Position numbers and translations under genes: made by a program. Shown here piece after piece: positions 1-10,590 of a DNA stretch of 64,000 nt (position 1 is the stretch's first letter; each line of letters begins with the position of its first letter). Origin of the DNA: Eutypa lata (Eukaryota; Ascomycota; Sordariomycetes; Xylariales; Diatrypaceae). The notes under the pieces are model-generated. The model was given only the letters and a program-made list of their open reading frames with translations. It ran no database searches and was not told the DNA's origin. Location of the stretch: positions 5,766,001 through 5,830,000 of the forward strand of contig JAKULF010000004.1 of NCBI GenBank assembly GCA_022661535.1, given 5' to 3'.

Positions 1-102
1 AACCACAAAGGTCTTATGCTTTCGCTGATTGAAAAGGAAAAGATTGAATTTTCATCTAAACAACTAATCTAGTTAAGAACTCCTGCTATGATATTCGGAC
101 CA

Positions 103-1860
103 TCAAGAAGACCATCCATTATAAGGATGGTAGCAGAAGGGGACAGGAGGACTCGTCCACCTTGGACTGCTCGTACTGTCGGAGTACTTAACGATAGGAG
201 CTACGATCTTTAGATCTTTGCCGTAGACACTATCGCTAAAGTGGGTGTAAAAGCCCTCGTCCATAAGATAGGGGGTTTTCTTCCAGTCATCAAAGATCTG
301 GTAGTACAGTTCGATGACGTGAATATCACTGCCCCATGTTCTGAACTGGAACTCCTCTTGGATTCTCTTGACGACCTCCGGCTGGTACAATCCAACCCAT
401 GGCTCCAGCGTAGCGGCGTCGTAGGCAGTCAAGCTCGCACAGCCATACCAGCTCCCCCCGTACTTGGCACGGTCGCGGATCATAGACATTATGGTCACTG
501 CGCAAATAGCACCAGTCGACATATCGCTAATAGGAAGACAGGGCAGGATCCCTTGGCCCTCGGGGAAGCCAAAAGCTTTCCCCATCACATAGGAGCTTCC
601 TGTGGCAGCGTCTGCTACCTGCTGCCATCCAGGGCGCTCAGCATAGTACCCATCGGGTCCGTAGCAATTCTCATCAAGCCAAATCATCCCCCTCCCACGG
701 CGAGCCGCAGCCTCCATGGCCATGGTCTGTCCAAGACCACGACGCTCAAGGGATCGGAGACGATAACCTTGGATCACGACATCAGCTTCGGAAATGAGCT
801 CCTTGACGCGCTGACGCCCCTCGGGGTCGTTGATGTCAAGGTCGTATGTCGTCTTGCCAGCCATAAGGGTAAGCTGAGCAGGCTTTGGTTGGTGTTAGTA
901 ACAGTTCGGTAGTAGTTCTATTGATGGGGAGAAGCTTACAGTAAAGTCAACCTTCTTGGTCGTGTTAACTCGAATTACCTGCGCGCCCATCGATGCCAAA
1001 ATGGCACCACAGGCTGGGGCCGCGATGACGCGAGCCAGTTCTAGAACCTTGATGCCTGCAAGTGGGCGAGTGTCTCCCGGAGTCATGGGTCCCCAAGCAG
1101 CAGGCTTGATGTTCTCGGTGAACTGCACCTGGTTGAAATTAACCAACGGGTGCTTCGCAAGAGCTTTTCCCATCATCGTCTGCCGCCACTGTTCGGGGTT
1201 GTAAACAACAGACCCGGGATACCCGTGCTCCAGCTGGATCAACTCGATTTCTCCGGCAGCCATCTTCAAGGTCTGTGTCTTGATAGCCTCGTAGGCTTCG
1301 TCTCCGGTGAGATTAGGCTGGTCGGGGTCTACACCGAGGGATCTGAGGATATCCCAAGGGTTGGCCGATCCGTGCGTCTGGTACCACACGTTAGGTGTCG
1401 CCGTCGGATAAATAGCCTGAGAACGCAGTTTGAGGGCGCTGTCGACGGCTGCTTTGGACATCTCGGGATTCAAATTGGGCGCCTCCAGAGCAGCGGACTT
1501 CTCCGCCCCGTCAACCCAGACAGCGCCAATCGAGTTGAGCCAGAGACCGGCGGCGTCGGTATTGATGGTGGTTTTCTGGTCGGTAGAAACACCACGAAGC
1601 GCCAGGATCTCGTGACCGATAATGCCAGCCATCGCATGCAGGACAGCGGTGACAGCGGCCGACTTAATGGGTCCTGGGATCGGCGGAAGATCGTGGCCGA
1701 CGAAGTTCACACCATCAAGGAGGTCCTTGTCTTGGGTGAAGTTGGGGGTTCTGCTAGCCAGCTCATACAAGATCCGCTTGCAGTCCTCTGGCACCGGCAC
1801 GAATGACGTGTCAGTGAACGACCCAGGGCCGTAAATACCGGCTTGTCGCTCAGATGACAT
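103..1860 (-). CDS. CoA-transferase family III (CaiB/BaiF) protein, 2 exons
   Basis: Predicted 563-residue enzyme that would move CoA between acyl groups (family includes carnitine CoA-transferase, formyl-CoA transferase and alpha-methylacyl-CoA racemase). Exon 1 is 1860-940 and exon 2 is 873-103; the 66 bp intron (874-939) has donor GTAAGC, a TACTAAC-like branch point and acceptor CAG, and splices in phase 0 to give DFT-LTLMAGKTTYDLDI, the usual CaiB beta-strand region. The segment GIKVLELARVIAAPACGAILASMGAQVIRV around residue 275-305 is the characteristic N-terminal Rossmann-type motif of the family, preceded by about 270 residues, as in the long fungal members. It ends shortly after SPRWTSPPVPF, as fungal homologues do. 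Both exons are open, so the gene looks intact. Which acyl-CoA it uses cannot be told from sequence; its neighbours are two hydroxyacyl-CoA dehydrogenases. Family call is firm, substrate unknown. Confidence 0.88.
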
Positions 1861-3022
1861 TTTGATATAACTGTTTGGCTGAAAACGAAGTACTAAAAAA
1901 CCATTAAGCAGAGCTTGAGAGTGAAGAGTCGGTCTATTTGAAGACGTAGGCTGGTATTATTATACTAATGCGAAGAGGTGACTAATCTAGAGCAAGTGTC
2001 TACGCTGCAGGACAGCATCGCTCCTCGCTCCTCGCTCTTGAGCCCCGTCGCGGCTATGCATCATCATCATTTGCTGCTCCATATTATCTAGGTATGTTGC
2101 ATAGTGTCAACAAGCTATGCACATATAATACTGGATTCTGGTCGACAATGAGCTAAGATTGATAATCAACTATTAATATTGTTACTTGTTGCGCTGTTTT
2201 TTCGTGTTGTTAATGCGGTATAAATTCCGCTCCACGGAAGCTATGTGTTCGGTGTCCCCGGCGGCGGATGTCATCCAATCGTTAATCACATGTTTACTCT
2301 ACTACAAGGGTGATATAGCTCACGATAACTACCGAGTATAGCCCTATATTTATGGGTCTCCTCGGCTCGTTCCCCCTGGACCCACTATTGGTTCTATAAT
2401 CTGGACCGACGCTGTAACCATGGGTTTTATTTGCATTATATGCAGTAGCTAACTAGGTAGCTAATGCTACTGGAGCAATTACAATGACGTACAAGGCACC
2501 CCGTATGCTAGCTACACGTTATAGGCGGTTGTTGCTGACGCCAGAGCTGCCATTTTCCGCTCGTTAACCACAGAATTGCCCAAATTGCTGCCAAAATAAT
2601 TGATACATTCCACCATACACATACTTACTTATGTAACCCGTATGTATTCCAATCATAATATGATTAGAACTAAAATTTGAATAAGCTCGTAATTATACTC
2701 CTAAATATAGAATAATCACTGATTATTACTGACGAACCAAATATTATTCGAATTGGAGCTTTTAACGTGTCATTTATTCAAGTTATTCACACTTCAAAGC
2801 AACTGTAGCAACTAAGTAGCAGCATCTTTCGCGTTTTTTGCACTCACGATAGGTTCCGTTAGGTGGTACCACCTGTATAAGTAGAGCACAGCGCAGATAG
2901 CAAAGCTCTTAAAGGAATGCTCTGCCACTATGTATGAAGATGTAGACAACGCATTGTTATTGCCTACACTGCGTTTCGCGAACGGTGCGTTGGACTACTT
3001 ACAGGATCAGCTTGCTCCTCCC
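1861..3022. other. Intergenic region with one MITE-like element
   Basis: No convincing gene. It holds the upstream region of the CoA-transferase gene and the MITE-like copy at 2585-2788. A small open frame at 2930-3184 on the plus strand has no recognisable domain and mostly overlaps the zinc-finger relic on the other strand. Confidence 0.6.
2585..2788 (+). mobile_element. MITE-like element, copy A (decayed)
   Basis: About 204 bp sharing an ordered set of blocks with three other places in the window. It has the left terminal block TTGCTGCCAAAATAATTGA, the CCACCATACAC block, an internal GAATAAGC block, the AGAATAATCACTGATTATTA block and a right end carrying GTGTCATTTATTCAAGTTAT, an eroded inverted copy of the left end. 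No coding capacity, AT-rich, consistent with a non-autonomous DNA transposon relic. Ends are approximate and no clear target duplication is visible. Confidence 0.65.
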
Positions 3023-3435
3023 TTAGCCTTTTTGAAAGGCCTGCCGATGATTACTGATGTTAAGGTAAGTTTTCGAAGTCCCAAGTCCGTCTACGTGATC
3101 TACATATCTGACACGTCGAGCCACCGACTCCTTGCAGCTGAATTCCTTGTCACATATGGGGCAAGCGCATCGAATACGGCTTGAAGGAGATGCATGTACA
3201 TTGTTGAGGTGATATCGCAAGCGTTCCACGATGGACAGTGTGTGATGTTACAGATGGTGCATGTGCGCTCGTATTCTAGTGCCACACGCACGGATTTAAT
3301 CTTCTCGTGTACGCTCTTAATGTGCCTCTCCAATTGTTTAGCGTTGCAGCAGATTTTGCCATAGGTTGGACAGGCTGCTTTTGGCTTGCTTCGATGATTT
3401 CGAGCGTGACGCTCCTTCACAGCGGCCTTCTTCAC
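3023..3435 (-). pseudogene. C2H2 zinc-finger protein relic
   Basis: Three degenerate C2H2 fingers are read across two minus-strand frames. Finger 1 (CPTYGKICCNAKQLERHIKSVH) has Tyr where the second Cys should be. Finger 2 begins CTICNITHCPSW in one frame and continues ERLRYHLNNVH in the next, so a frameshift lies near 3228-3235. Finger 3 (CPICDKEFSCKESVARRVRYVDH) has Arg in place of the first His. Upstream (to about 3550) the first frame continues past an in-frame TAA with residues that may be an eroded N-terminal part. No splice signals explain the frame change. It resembles the multi-finger C2H2 proteins common in Pezizomycotina. I infer a dead transcription-factor-like gene, not a functional one. 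Confidence 0.55.
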
Positions 3436-4377
3436 TTAGGAAAGCCGCTGTAGGGTCTCGGCATCGAGGTATAAGCCCTTCAAGTACGCTCCATCCGCGA
3501 AAGCAATGTGCTTGTTCAGACCTCTGTACTCAAGTTGCTTCACGTTGGAAGGTTAGAGTAAAGGGACATTGCAATCAGTAGTAGAGATCATAGTCCAGAA
3601 ACCATATGTAGTTGAAGGTCGCCTTGAGCGCAAGAATTAGAGCTCGGTCGGCATATACCGAGTCAGCATCGGGGAGAGCGCATGTGGCTAATACACCAAA
3701 ATGAATCATGACATACCTACTTGGTATCCTTTTGCGATGCATTATTGTATTTGGTCAGATACGCGGATAAACCCCCCCTAGTAATGCACCGCTCTTCCAT
3801 GGAGTCCACGGACTATGGCGGTGCCGGAGCCTGTAGAAGCCCTTGCTTTATCGTCGTCTTTCTCAAGGATGACAAGGTACGACTCAATGAGGTCATCGAA
3901 CCTGTGTAAACGGTCGCGAAACGAACGTGTACTATCTGCGAGGCTAAAACCCTATCTCCTACACTGTGGGATAGGCACATGATATTTTACAGAGCTTCAT
4001 CTTACACGAGACATTACGATACCGACTTGTAATACAAAGGTTCAGTGTAGACATAAATGTAATGAATGGAGAAAGGTAGTATAATTGGCTCTGAATTTGG
4101 GCTCGTAAGAGGTTTGGTTGGCTTTTTGATTGTATTTATTTTATTTTAAGGGAACACATGCGGAAGTCCTTCATGCGTTATCTGATATTGTAAAGATATT
4201 CCTTCCTGATTGAAATTTAAACATGACTACGCTATTAAGAGATCATAGATGTACGGCTAGGTTGTACTCTGTGCTTTTGGGATATGTAATAAAGCGATGA
4301 TAAACAAAAGTCACATTTAATAACCCCTGACCATGGTGTTAACCTAGAAATCGACACAGGGGTCAATCCAGAAGTAC
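3436..4377. other. Intergenic, no gene seen
   Basis: Possible eroded upstream part of the zinc-finger relic (to about 3550), then AT-leaning sequence with only short spurious frames. 4050-4377 is the region downstream of the dehydrogenase gene. Confidence 0.55.
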
Positions 4378-5447
4378 CTACTGTGAGTTCTTCTTAGAAT
4401 CCAGGATGTTAAGAACAACCTCATCTCGTTCACGAGTGACCTTCTTCATGTCGACATGCTCCAGCCATTCCTGCAGGCTGTCATCAACATTTTGCAGGGC
4501 CTCATCACTGGCATCAAAAGGGTGATGTGCAGCATCCTGCAGCCAAACTTGAGCAGCACGTCCAATGGTCTTTTGGATCCTCAAGAAACCATCCCTGTTA
4601 CCGCCGCCTCCCAACACGTTGCTCATAATCGGACCAGTAACAGCCCAGCGCAGCCCAAGAGACGATGTGACAGCAGAACTAGCAAGCAGGGATATATTAG
4701 ATCAGTCTCATGTAACTCGACGCTGTCAGCGATCCACTCACTCAACATCTTTGGCGGATACAATTCCGCGGTTGACCAAGGCCATTGCTTCCCAGTTTAG
4801 CACCGCTTGCAGACGATTTGCCACGAAGCCGGGGACCTCTTGCTTGACCAGGATAGGGCTCTTCCCCAATGACCTATAGAATTCTAACGCTTTATTAATG
4901 GTACTTTCACTAGTTCCACTATGGGGAACGACCTCAACAAGGGGGATCAGGTGAGGTGGGTTGAAGGGGTGTCCGATCAAGATCCTCTCAGGGGCCTTCG
5001 TGCAACCACGGATGAATTGTGACGATGGAAGTCCGGACGAGGAAGAAGCGAGAATAACGTGACGTGGCGCCTTAGCGTCAAGATCCGCGAACAGTCTCTC
5101 TTTGAACTCCTTATTCTCTGGCGCGTTCTGAGGAATACTTTAGCATAATTCGGAAACCCCAAAGAGGCTGTTGCCTTGATCATAGAACATACCTCTTGGA
5201 CGTAGTCAACTTCGTCTAGGTGGTCTGCGACATTGTCCACAAACTGCCAATTTTCGGGGTCCACGTCTGCAGCAAGTCCAATTCTTTCCATCAAAGGCCA
5301 TTGCTCGTGGATGAAAGTTTGGAGGCGCTCTTTGGCCCCCGGTGCAGGGTCTGAGACGATTACCTTCAAACCCTTGGAAAGAAATAAGGTGGCCCAGCTG
5401 GCTCCAATAACCCCTGTTCCGACAAGACCAATAGTTCTGATAGGCAT
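4378..5447 (-). CDS. 3-hydroxyacyl-CoA dehydrogenase family protein (carnitine-dehydrogenase-like), 3 exons
   Basis: NAD-dependent oxidation of a 3-hydroxy acid or 3-hydroxyacyl-CoA. Exons 5447-5193, 5127-4742 and 4678-4378 give 313 residues, the usual family length. The introns have donors GTATGT and GTGAGT and acceptors CAG and TAG. N-terminal NAD-binding motif GLVGTGVIGASW (residues 6-17) is followed by DPAPGA; the catalytic His lies in GHPFNPP with Glu in LVEVV, and the active-site Asn in GFVANR. Exon 3 joins as DVDSAVTSSLGLRWAVTGP, typical of the C-terminal helical domain. The DPAPGA and GHPFNP features recall L-carnitine dehydrogenase and lambda-crystallin/L-gulonate dehydrogenase more than the beta-oxidation enzyme; this is a judgement from memory. 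Start at MPIRTIG is preferred over an in-frame ATG at 5537 because a TATA-like box sits at about 5550, too close to that upstream ATG. Divergent from the fusion gene at 6402. Confidence 0.85.
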
Positions 5448-6401
5448 GGTTGCGCTGGGAATAATGTTGGAAAAAAAGTATGTTCCAAGTTCAGCTAACT
5501 GTCGCGGGATGAATGTCAACTGTGACTTGAAGCCCAATTGTACTTCTCATATATAAGAGCAGTCGCACTCCCAAACCAGGAATACTACCGAAGATAAAGT
5601 AAGACACTTGGTATTACCGTAGGAGTGAGTCACATGCGTGCAATATCAGAGCTAGTTCTCAATAAATACACTCCCCACACATATAAGCTCACCTTCACTA
5701 TCGACAGCGGAACGTTGAGCAAGGGGGCTCCCGGCACCGTAAATGTCGGCCTTATTCCGGACTGCCGTAAAATATTGGCCCCATTCCGGGACCCACCCAC
5801 TGCCGAGGCACCTAAGTCAGTAGCGGATCCCGACAGGAGATAGAACAAAAATGTCGTCAGCACGAAGAAATTTACAGACAAAAACTCTACTTGGTCTTTT
5901 CGGCTGATCCGTGACAGAACAGTAATTTCACATTTGTGCTTGAAATATGGGCACCGATTGGCTCTTACCAGATAGATGTCTTTCATTCCTGCATGCCTCG
6001 GGATGGAGAACCGGCATGTCCGGGTGGCTCACCGAACTCACTCACTCGATGGGCCTGGCTTGCGAGGAGTCAGCTGGATACCACACGCGCCCCCTTTCAA
6101 AAGCAATGGTACTGTAACTATATCAACGAGGGAAATAATCACGATGCTATCGCTCAGTCACCGCCTGTTTCGCCATCCCGAGGCTCGCGAATTAATATAG
6201 GGGGGTTCATAAAGCTAGTTGTACCTAGTTGGCGTCGTGAGCGGATCCGTTCCGCTATTAATATTAGTGGCCGAGGTTCGCCGATAGATGATAGATAAGT
6301 TCATTCGACGAAAGATATAAGACCCATTTCTGCCGTGCTTGTAATCCGCCATGACAGCTCACCGCAAAAAGCGTTCGTGCATCTTTAGCAGTATATTTCC
6401 A
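5448..6401. other. Divergent promoter region between two dehydrogenase genes
   Basis: About 950 bp with no supported gene. It separates the two divergent dehydrogenase genes and could hold shared control elements. A TATA-like GATATAAGA at about 6312-6320 precedes the right-hand gene. Confidence 0.5.
5549..5556 (-). promoter_or_regulatory. TATA-like box of the dehydrogenase gene
   Basis: TTATATAT on the minus strand, about 105 bp upstream of the chosen start codon at 5447. Its position supports a transcript starting near 5520 and therefore the downstream ATG. Confidence 0.4.
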
Positions 6402-8258
6402 ATGGCCGTCTTCACAATACCAAACACGGCAGGTCGCCCTGTCACTATTCTAGGGGGTGGTGTTCTGGGCCGACGGATCGCCTGTGTATGGGCATCGGGT
6501 GGCTTCGATGTCAATATTTACGACCCCAGCTCGGAGCAACGGACTAGCGCCCTTCATTACGTCGAAGCCAACATATCGCAGTACCCGGCATCTGCCCCTC
6601 GTACCGGCACTGTTCAGGGCTTCGCTGATCTGCGAACAGCCATCAAGAGCGCCTGGCTCGTCATCGAATGCGTACCGGAGAGGCTCCCGCTCAAGCACGA
6701 TACCTTCGCGGCACTAGAAGAGTCGACAGCTCCAGATGCTATCCTCTGCACCAACTCCTCTTCCTACAAGTCGCGCGAGATCGCGGCCCACCTCGCCGAG
6801 GCGACGAAGAGGCGAGTCTTGAACATGCACTACCTGATGCCGCCCAAGGTGCGGATCGTGGAGCTGATGACGTGCGGCGAGACCGCGCCGGAGATCTTCC
6901 CGTTCCTAATGGAGCAACTCCAAGCCTTGCGCATGAGCCCGATCGTCGCCAAGGTAGAGTCCACGGGCTTTGTCATCAACCGCCTGTGGGCCGCCGTCAA
7001 GCGAGAGGTCCTGACGATGCTGTACGAGGGCGTGTCGGATCCCGAGGAGATTGACTCGGTTTGGGTTGAAATGTTCTCGGAAAACAAGAGCGGTCCATGC
7101 GCCATGATGGACTCTGTCGGCTTGGATACGGTGTCCTTCATTGAGCAGCACTACATCGAGGAACGCAAACTGTCCGGAGAGGCCACAGTTGGTTTCTTGA
7201 AGAAGTATCTCGACGAGGGAAAGCTGGGCGCCAAGTCTGGAAAGGGGGGTCTTCTGCCACCAGGTGCCTCAATCAAGATGGCCGGAGAGGAACAGGGAAA
7301 CCATGACAATTTACATGCGCCTCTACTGTACTTCCTCGACCTCGGTATTTCCGTTAAAAATCCCAAGGAAGCGTTTAGGTCCGGCCGAGTGTTAGTTGGC
7401 GCCCCCGATGGAAGGCCTCTCAAGACACTCATAGATCATGAGCGTGCACCTGATGGCATCGATGTCTCCATACCAGCAGGGAAGCTTTTCTGGACCAGCA
7501 TGGGCATCCCATCCGAGAATGATGGGGCGGTTTTCAGTAGCAATCTTGACGGAAGCGATATCCAGGTCGTCGTACCAAGAGGGGAGGTCCACACACCCAA
7601 ACAGCTCTGTATCGACCATGCGAATTCAAAACTCTACTTCTCAGATCGTGAGGGCCTGAGGGTCATGCGATGCGGCTTTGATGGCTCTGACCTAGAAGTC
7701 ATCGTACAGACCGGTGATTGGAAGAAAACCGAAGAGAAGAGTGATCAAACTAGCTGGTGTGTCGGCATAGCTGTCTCGCAGAAGACTGGAAAGTTCTTCT
7801 GGACTCAGAAGGGACCTTCAAAGGGGGGCAAGGGACGCATCTTCCGGGCCGACGTAAATTTCCTCCCCGGAGAAACTTATGACAACAGAACGGATATCGA
7901 GTGTCTTTTCCAGAACCTGTCGGAGCCAATCGATCTCGAGATCGACGAAGAGGGAGGATTACTATATTGGACCGATAGGGGTGAACTTCCCCTGGGGAAT
8001 AGTGTCAACCGGGTATCACTGGATAAGGTCCAGGCCGTTTCTGACAGCACAACAACCAGCTTTCCGGGGAAGGACTATGAGATGATCATCAGGAACCTCC
8101 ACGAGGCTATTGGGCTCAAGCTTGACGGCAAGAATCGACACATCTATGTGACAGATCTCGGTGGATCTGTGTACAGGTTTAACATGGATGGTAGTGATAG
8201 GAAGAGGTTTTATGAGGGAGAGGGTGCTTTCGCTGGTATTACCATCGCTCACGTTTAA
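6402..8258 (+). CDS. 3-hydroxyacyl-CoA dehydrogenase fused to a YWTD-type beta-propeller
   Basis: Intronless, 618 residues from MAVFTIP (an in-frame ATG at 6351 adds 17 residues, but a TATA-like box at about 6315 makes the inner start more likely). Residues about 13-190 are the NAD-binding domain with TILGGGVLGRR, SSS, NMHYLMPP (catalytic His), IVELM (Glu) and GFVINRLW (Asn). About 190-300 is the C-terminal dehydrogenase domain with GPCAMMDSVGLDTV and GKLGAKSGKGG. Residues about 320-618 are repeats of the LDL-receptor class B kind: KLFWTS, KLYFSD, KFFWTQ, LLYWTD and HIYVTD, each followed about 15-20 residues later by a strand such as NLDGSD or GFDGSD, enough for a propeller. There is no signal peptide, so this is likely a cytosolic or peroxisomal enzyme; the propeller's role is unknown. 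All dehydrogenase active-site residues are kept, so activity is plausible. Confidence 0.85.
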   Translation: MAVFTIPNTAGRPVTILGGGVLGRRIACVWASGGFDVNIYDPSSEQRTSALHYVEANISQYPASAPRTGTVQGFADLRTAIKSAWLVIECVPERLPLKHDTFAALEESTAPDAILCTNSSSYKSREIAAHLAEATKRRVLNMHYLMPPKVRIVELMTCGETAPEIFPFLMEQLQALRMSPIVAKVESTGFVINRLWAAVKREVLTMLYEGVSDPEEIDSVWVEMFSENKSGPCAMMDSVGLDTVSFIEQHYIEERKLSGEATVGFLKKYLDEGKLGAKSGKGGLLPPGASIKMAGEEQGNHDNLHAPLLYFLDLGISVKNPKEAFRSGRVLVGAPDGRPLKTLIDHERAPDGIDVSIPAGKLFWTSMGIPSENDGAVFSSNLDGSDIQVVVPRGEVHTPKQLCIDHANSKLYFSDREGLRVMRCGFDGSDLEVIVQTGDWKKTEEKSDQTSWCVGIAVSQKTGKFFWTQKGPSKGGKGRIFRADVNFLPGETYDNRTDIECLFQNLSEPIDLEIDEEGGLLYWTDRGELPLGNSVNRVSLDKVQAVSDSTTTSFPGKDYEMIIRNLHEAIGLKLDGKNRHIYVTDLGGSVYRFNMDGSDRKRFYEGEGAFAGITIAHV

Positions 8259-9195
8259 TAGAAAAAAATAGCATGTAGGGCCGAAATATTGCATTCTTTA
8301 GACTTTATAGAATTTATAGATCCATTATTACGAAAACCAATACATACCACATAGACTTTTTAAACATTTCATGCAGATACGCTTATAAGTATCCCCAAAA
8401 ACATAAGAACATGTTCGATTGTGTCACGAGAGGTGAGTGATGTTGTGGATTCGAGTCCACCGTTGCCGGAACTTGTAGGTCTGTCACACTGGCATCATTT
8501 TGACCATGCTTCGCACCAATATTCCAGTTACGGTACGCGGCGTTACAGAGCAGGCGATGGCAATAATCGGATCAAAACCGTTTAGGGTCAATCACTCATG
8601 TGTCGGCAGTGGAGTTTGCTACTTATGTCACATTGGCCCTTTAATGATGGGTTCCTGCGTAAGTCCCATGTTCTGGACTTACCTAGTCCTGACCTGGGTG
8701 TGACATTGTCAGAGCCTTCAGGTTTCACGACCAAAGACTAGAAAATAAGGTCATGGTTTTACCTATGAATAATTCAGTCTTCGCTATGAAGTCAACATAG
8801 TATCAAGCTCCTGCAATTGTAGGACAAGCGTAGCAAACATTGAGAAATGATTCACCATGACCAAAGTGGCCAACGCGGGAGTGTTATAATGGCATTGGCC
8901 TTGTGTGAATAATTAATAAATATGTACAACCACGAATTCTACGACGTATATAAACGAGATTGCTTCGAATCCCTATCCTTCCCTCATAACTCGGAAAGCG
9001 TCTTTGTTCACGATCAACAAGTCTCGCCCCTTTGAACCATACTCTACAGTCCAACATATCATAAGCATACAGAGAGATTACCGCATTTACTGCAGTCTAT
9101 CCTGTAATATTTCCCAACTTGCACCATTTTACTGTTTGTTCTTTTCCCCCCCTTTTTATATATCACCACTCACGCCTACAGACAGGTCTTCCAAC
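8259..9195. other. Intergenic, promoter of the next gene
   Basis: No gene. A TATA-like GTATATAAAC lies near 8946-8955, and a pyrimidine-rich stretch (9130-9165) precedes the start codon at 9196, a common arrangement in mould promoters. A tRNA-like T-arm near 8448-8465 is not part of a full tRNA. Confidence 0.5.
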
Positions 9196-10240
9196 ATGAG
9201 TGGTCCATTTGCAGAGGGTTATGCCGGTTCCGGTTCCGGCGGCTACAGTTTGGACTCTCCAGTCATTTCCCCAACCATGCCCAACATGGACCAGGTCGAA
9301 AACATAATGCAGATGCTATACAACACGAAGGAATCGCTATACTCCACCGCCTTCCTGTTCCCCTTCGAGGATCCGCACGACACGTGGGAGCGCCGGAATG
9401 CGCGCCACGAGCTGGACCACACCATCTGGCTGACCGAAACGTGGGCGCGCGCCCTCGGGAGCAATGCGGCGCGGTGCCTCTTCCTGGAACCGGACGTCTT
9501 CCTGTTCCGGAAGTGGATGGATCCGGCGACGCCCCGGGGCGCGGCGGGGTTCGCGAGGCGGGCCAGGGAGCAGCGGGCCCAGGTGCGGCGGATCATCGCG
9601 CGACGGCGGGACGAAGTGGATCTATCCGACTCGGACGACGACGCGCTCATTTTCCCTATCCCGATCCGCTACCTCGAGGATCCCCCGCGAGAGCCGCCGC
9701 CGTACTACTCCGCGGAGAATGGGCAGGCGCTCGAGGAGCTGCTGCATGAGATCTGCAGTGACGTATTTGAAAGTGTCGACGAAATTGTCTGTAGTAAGTT
9801 TGTCCTTTTTTCCCTTCTTCTTCTATTGTCCTTTTCCATGTCAAAGCACCTCAGGGGTAATTGCGATTGCTGCACCCGTGGCCAAGACCCATCCTGCCCG
9901 CAGGCACAACGTTGAGTGCTATATAAGTACGCTTGCTAACCACGGCGTGTCCGCTGTTTCTGCCCTAGGAATCGACTACTACTCACAGGCCAAGGAAAAG
10001 GAAGCTGCTGTTGAGCAACTCTATCACGAAGCCGCCAAAGACGAGGAATCCATTCTTGTCGTATCTACCCAGGATTGGATTGATTTCTGGGAGGGCTTAG
10101 GCTTTTTGCAGTGCGCGAAAGTCCAGTTGGATACGAAGACTGAAGGAGCTCACGAGCACGTATCTGAATTCTTTTGCCTGGCCAAATTTCCAGAGGGGCA
10201 TGGAGTGCCTCCTGATAAAGGTGTATATCCGAAGGAGTAG
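9196..10240 (+). CDS. Hypothetical protein, 2 exons
   Basis: Not recognised. Exon 1 is 9196-9793 and exon 2 is 9969-10240, with a long 175 bp intron (donor GTAAGT, branch GCTAAC, acceptor TAG) joined in frame to give 289 residues. The start ATG has A at -3. The protein starts with a Gly/Ser-rich segment, then FEDPHDTWERRNARHELDH, a Trp/Arg-rich helical region (about residues 60-150), an acidic DLSDSDDD patch and a proline run. The second exon reads DYYSQAKEKEAAVEQLYHEAA (helical) then WIDFWEGLGFLQCAKV. No signal peptide or membrane segment. Part of exon 1 (about 9380-9750) is much more GC-rich than its surroundings. Exon 2 lies in a different frame from exon 1, so the gene depends on the splice being real. 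No function can be given. Confidence 0.65.
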
Positions 10241-10590
10241 GCGAAGAAGAAGTAGGCCGGGATATGAAATGTGCACGAAGATACAACAATGGCGCGATTA
10301 GAAATCATCATAGAATTCAGTGTAGAATAGTGCACGCTAGAAAGACAAGAGCAGATATGCTTTATGGGTATCACGCCGAATGAAACTGGCCTGGCCAAAT
10401 AATAAACCCCGGGCAGATGTAGCCGACTAACTCCTAGTGAACCTCCTTGTCCATCCCCTAACAATAGTGACATTACCCTCTCATTTGCCAAATAGCAAAT
10501 AGCGAATACTCAGTTCTTAGTTGCCAAATCAGTTATAAGCCATGCTCGCAGTATTAAGAGTTGACGTTGACAATGTCATACACTTTCCTC
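10241..10590. other. Intergenic between convergent genes
   Basis: 350 bp shared 3' region of two convergent genes. No gene or clear repeat seen. Confidence 0.5.

Noticed and set aside
2930..3184. 84-codon plus-strand frame (MYEDVDNALLLP...)
   Set aside because: Overlaps the zinc-finger relic on the other strand, no domain, no splice partners.
8428..8472. tRNA-like T-arm (GTGGATTCGAGTCCAC) followed by a few bases
   Set aside because: No matching acceptor 5' strand, D-arm or anticodon arm upstream, and the loop is one base short; at most a tRNA fragment.
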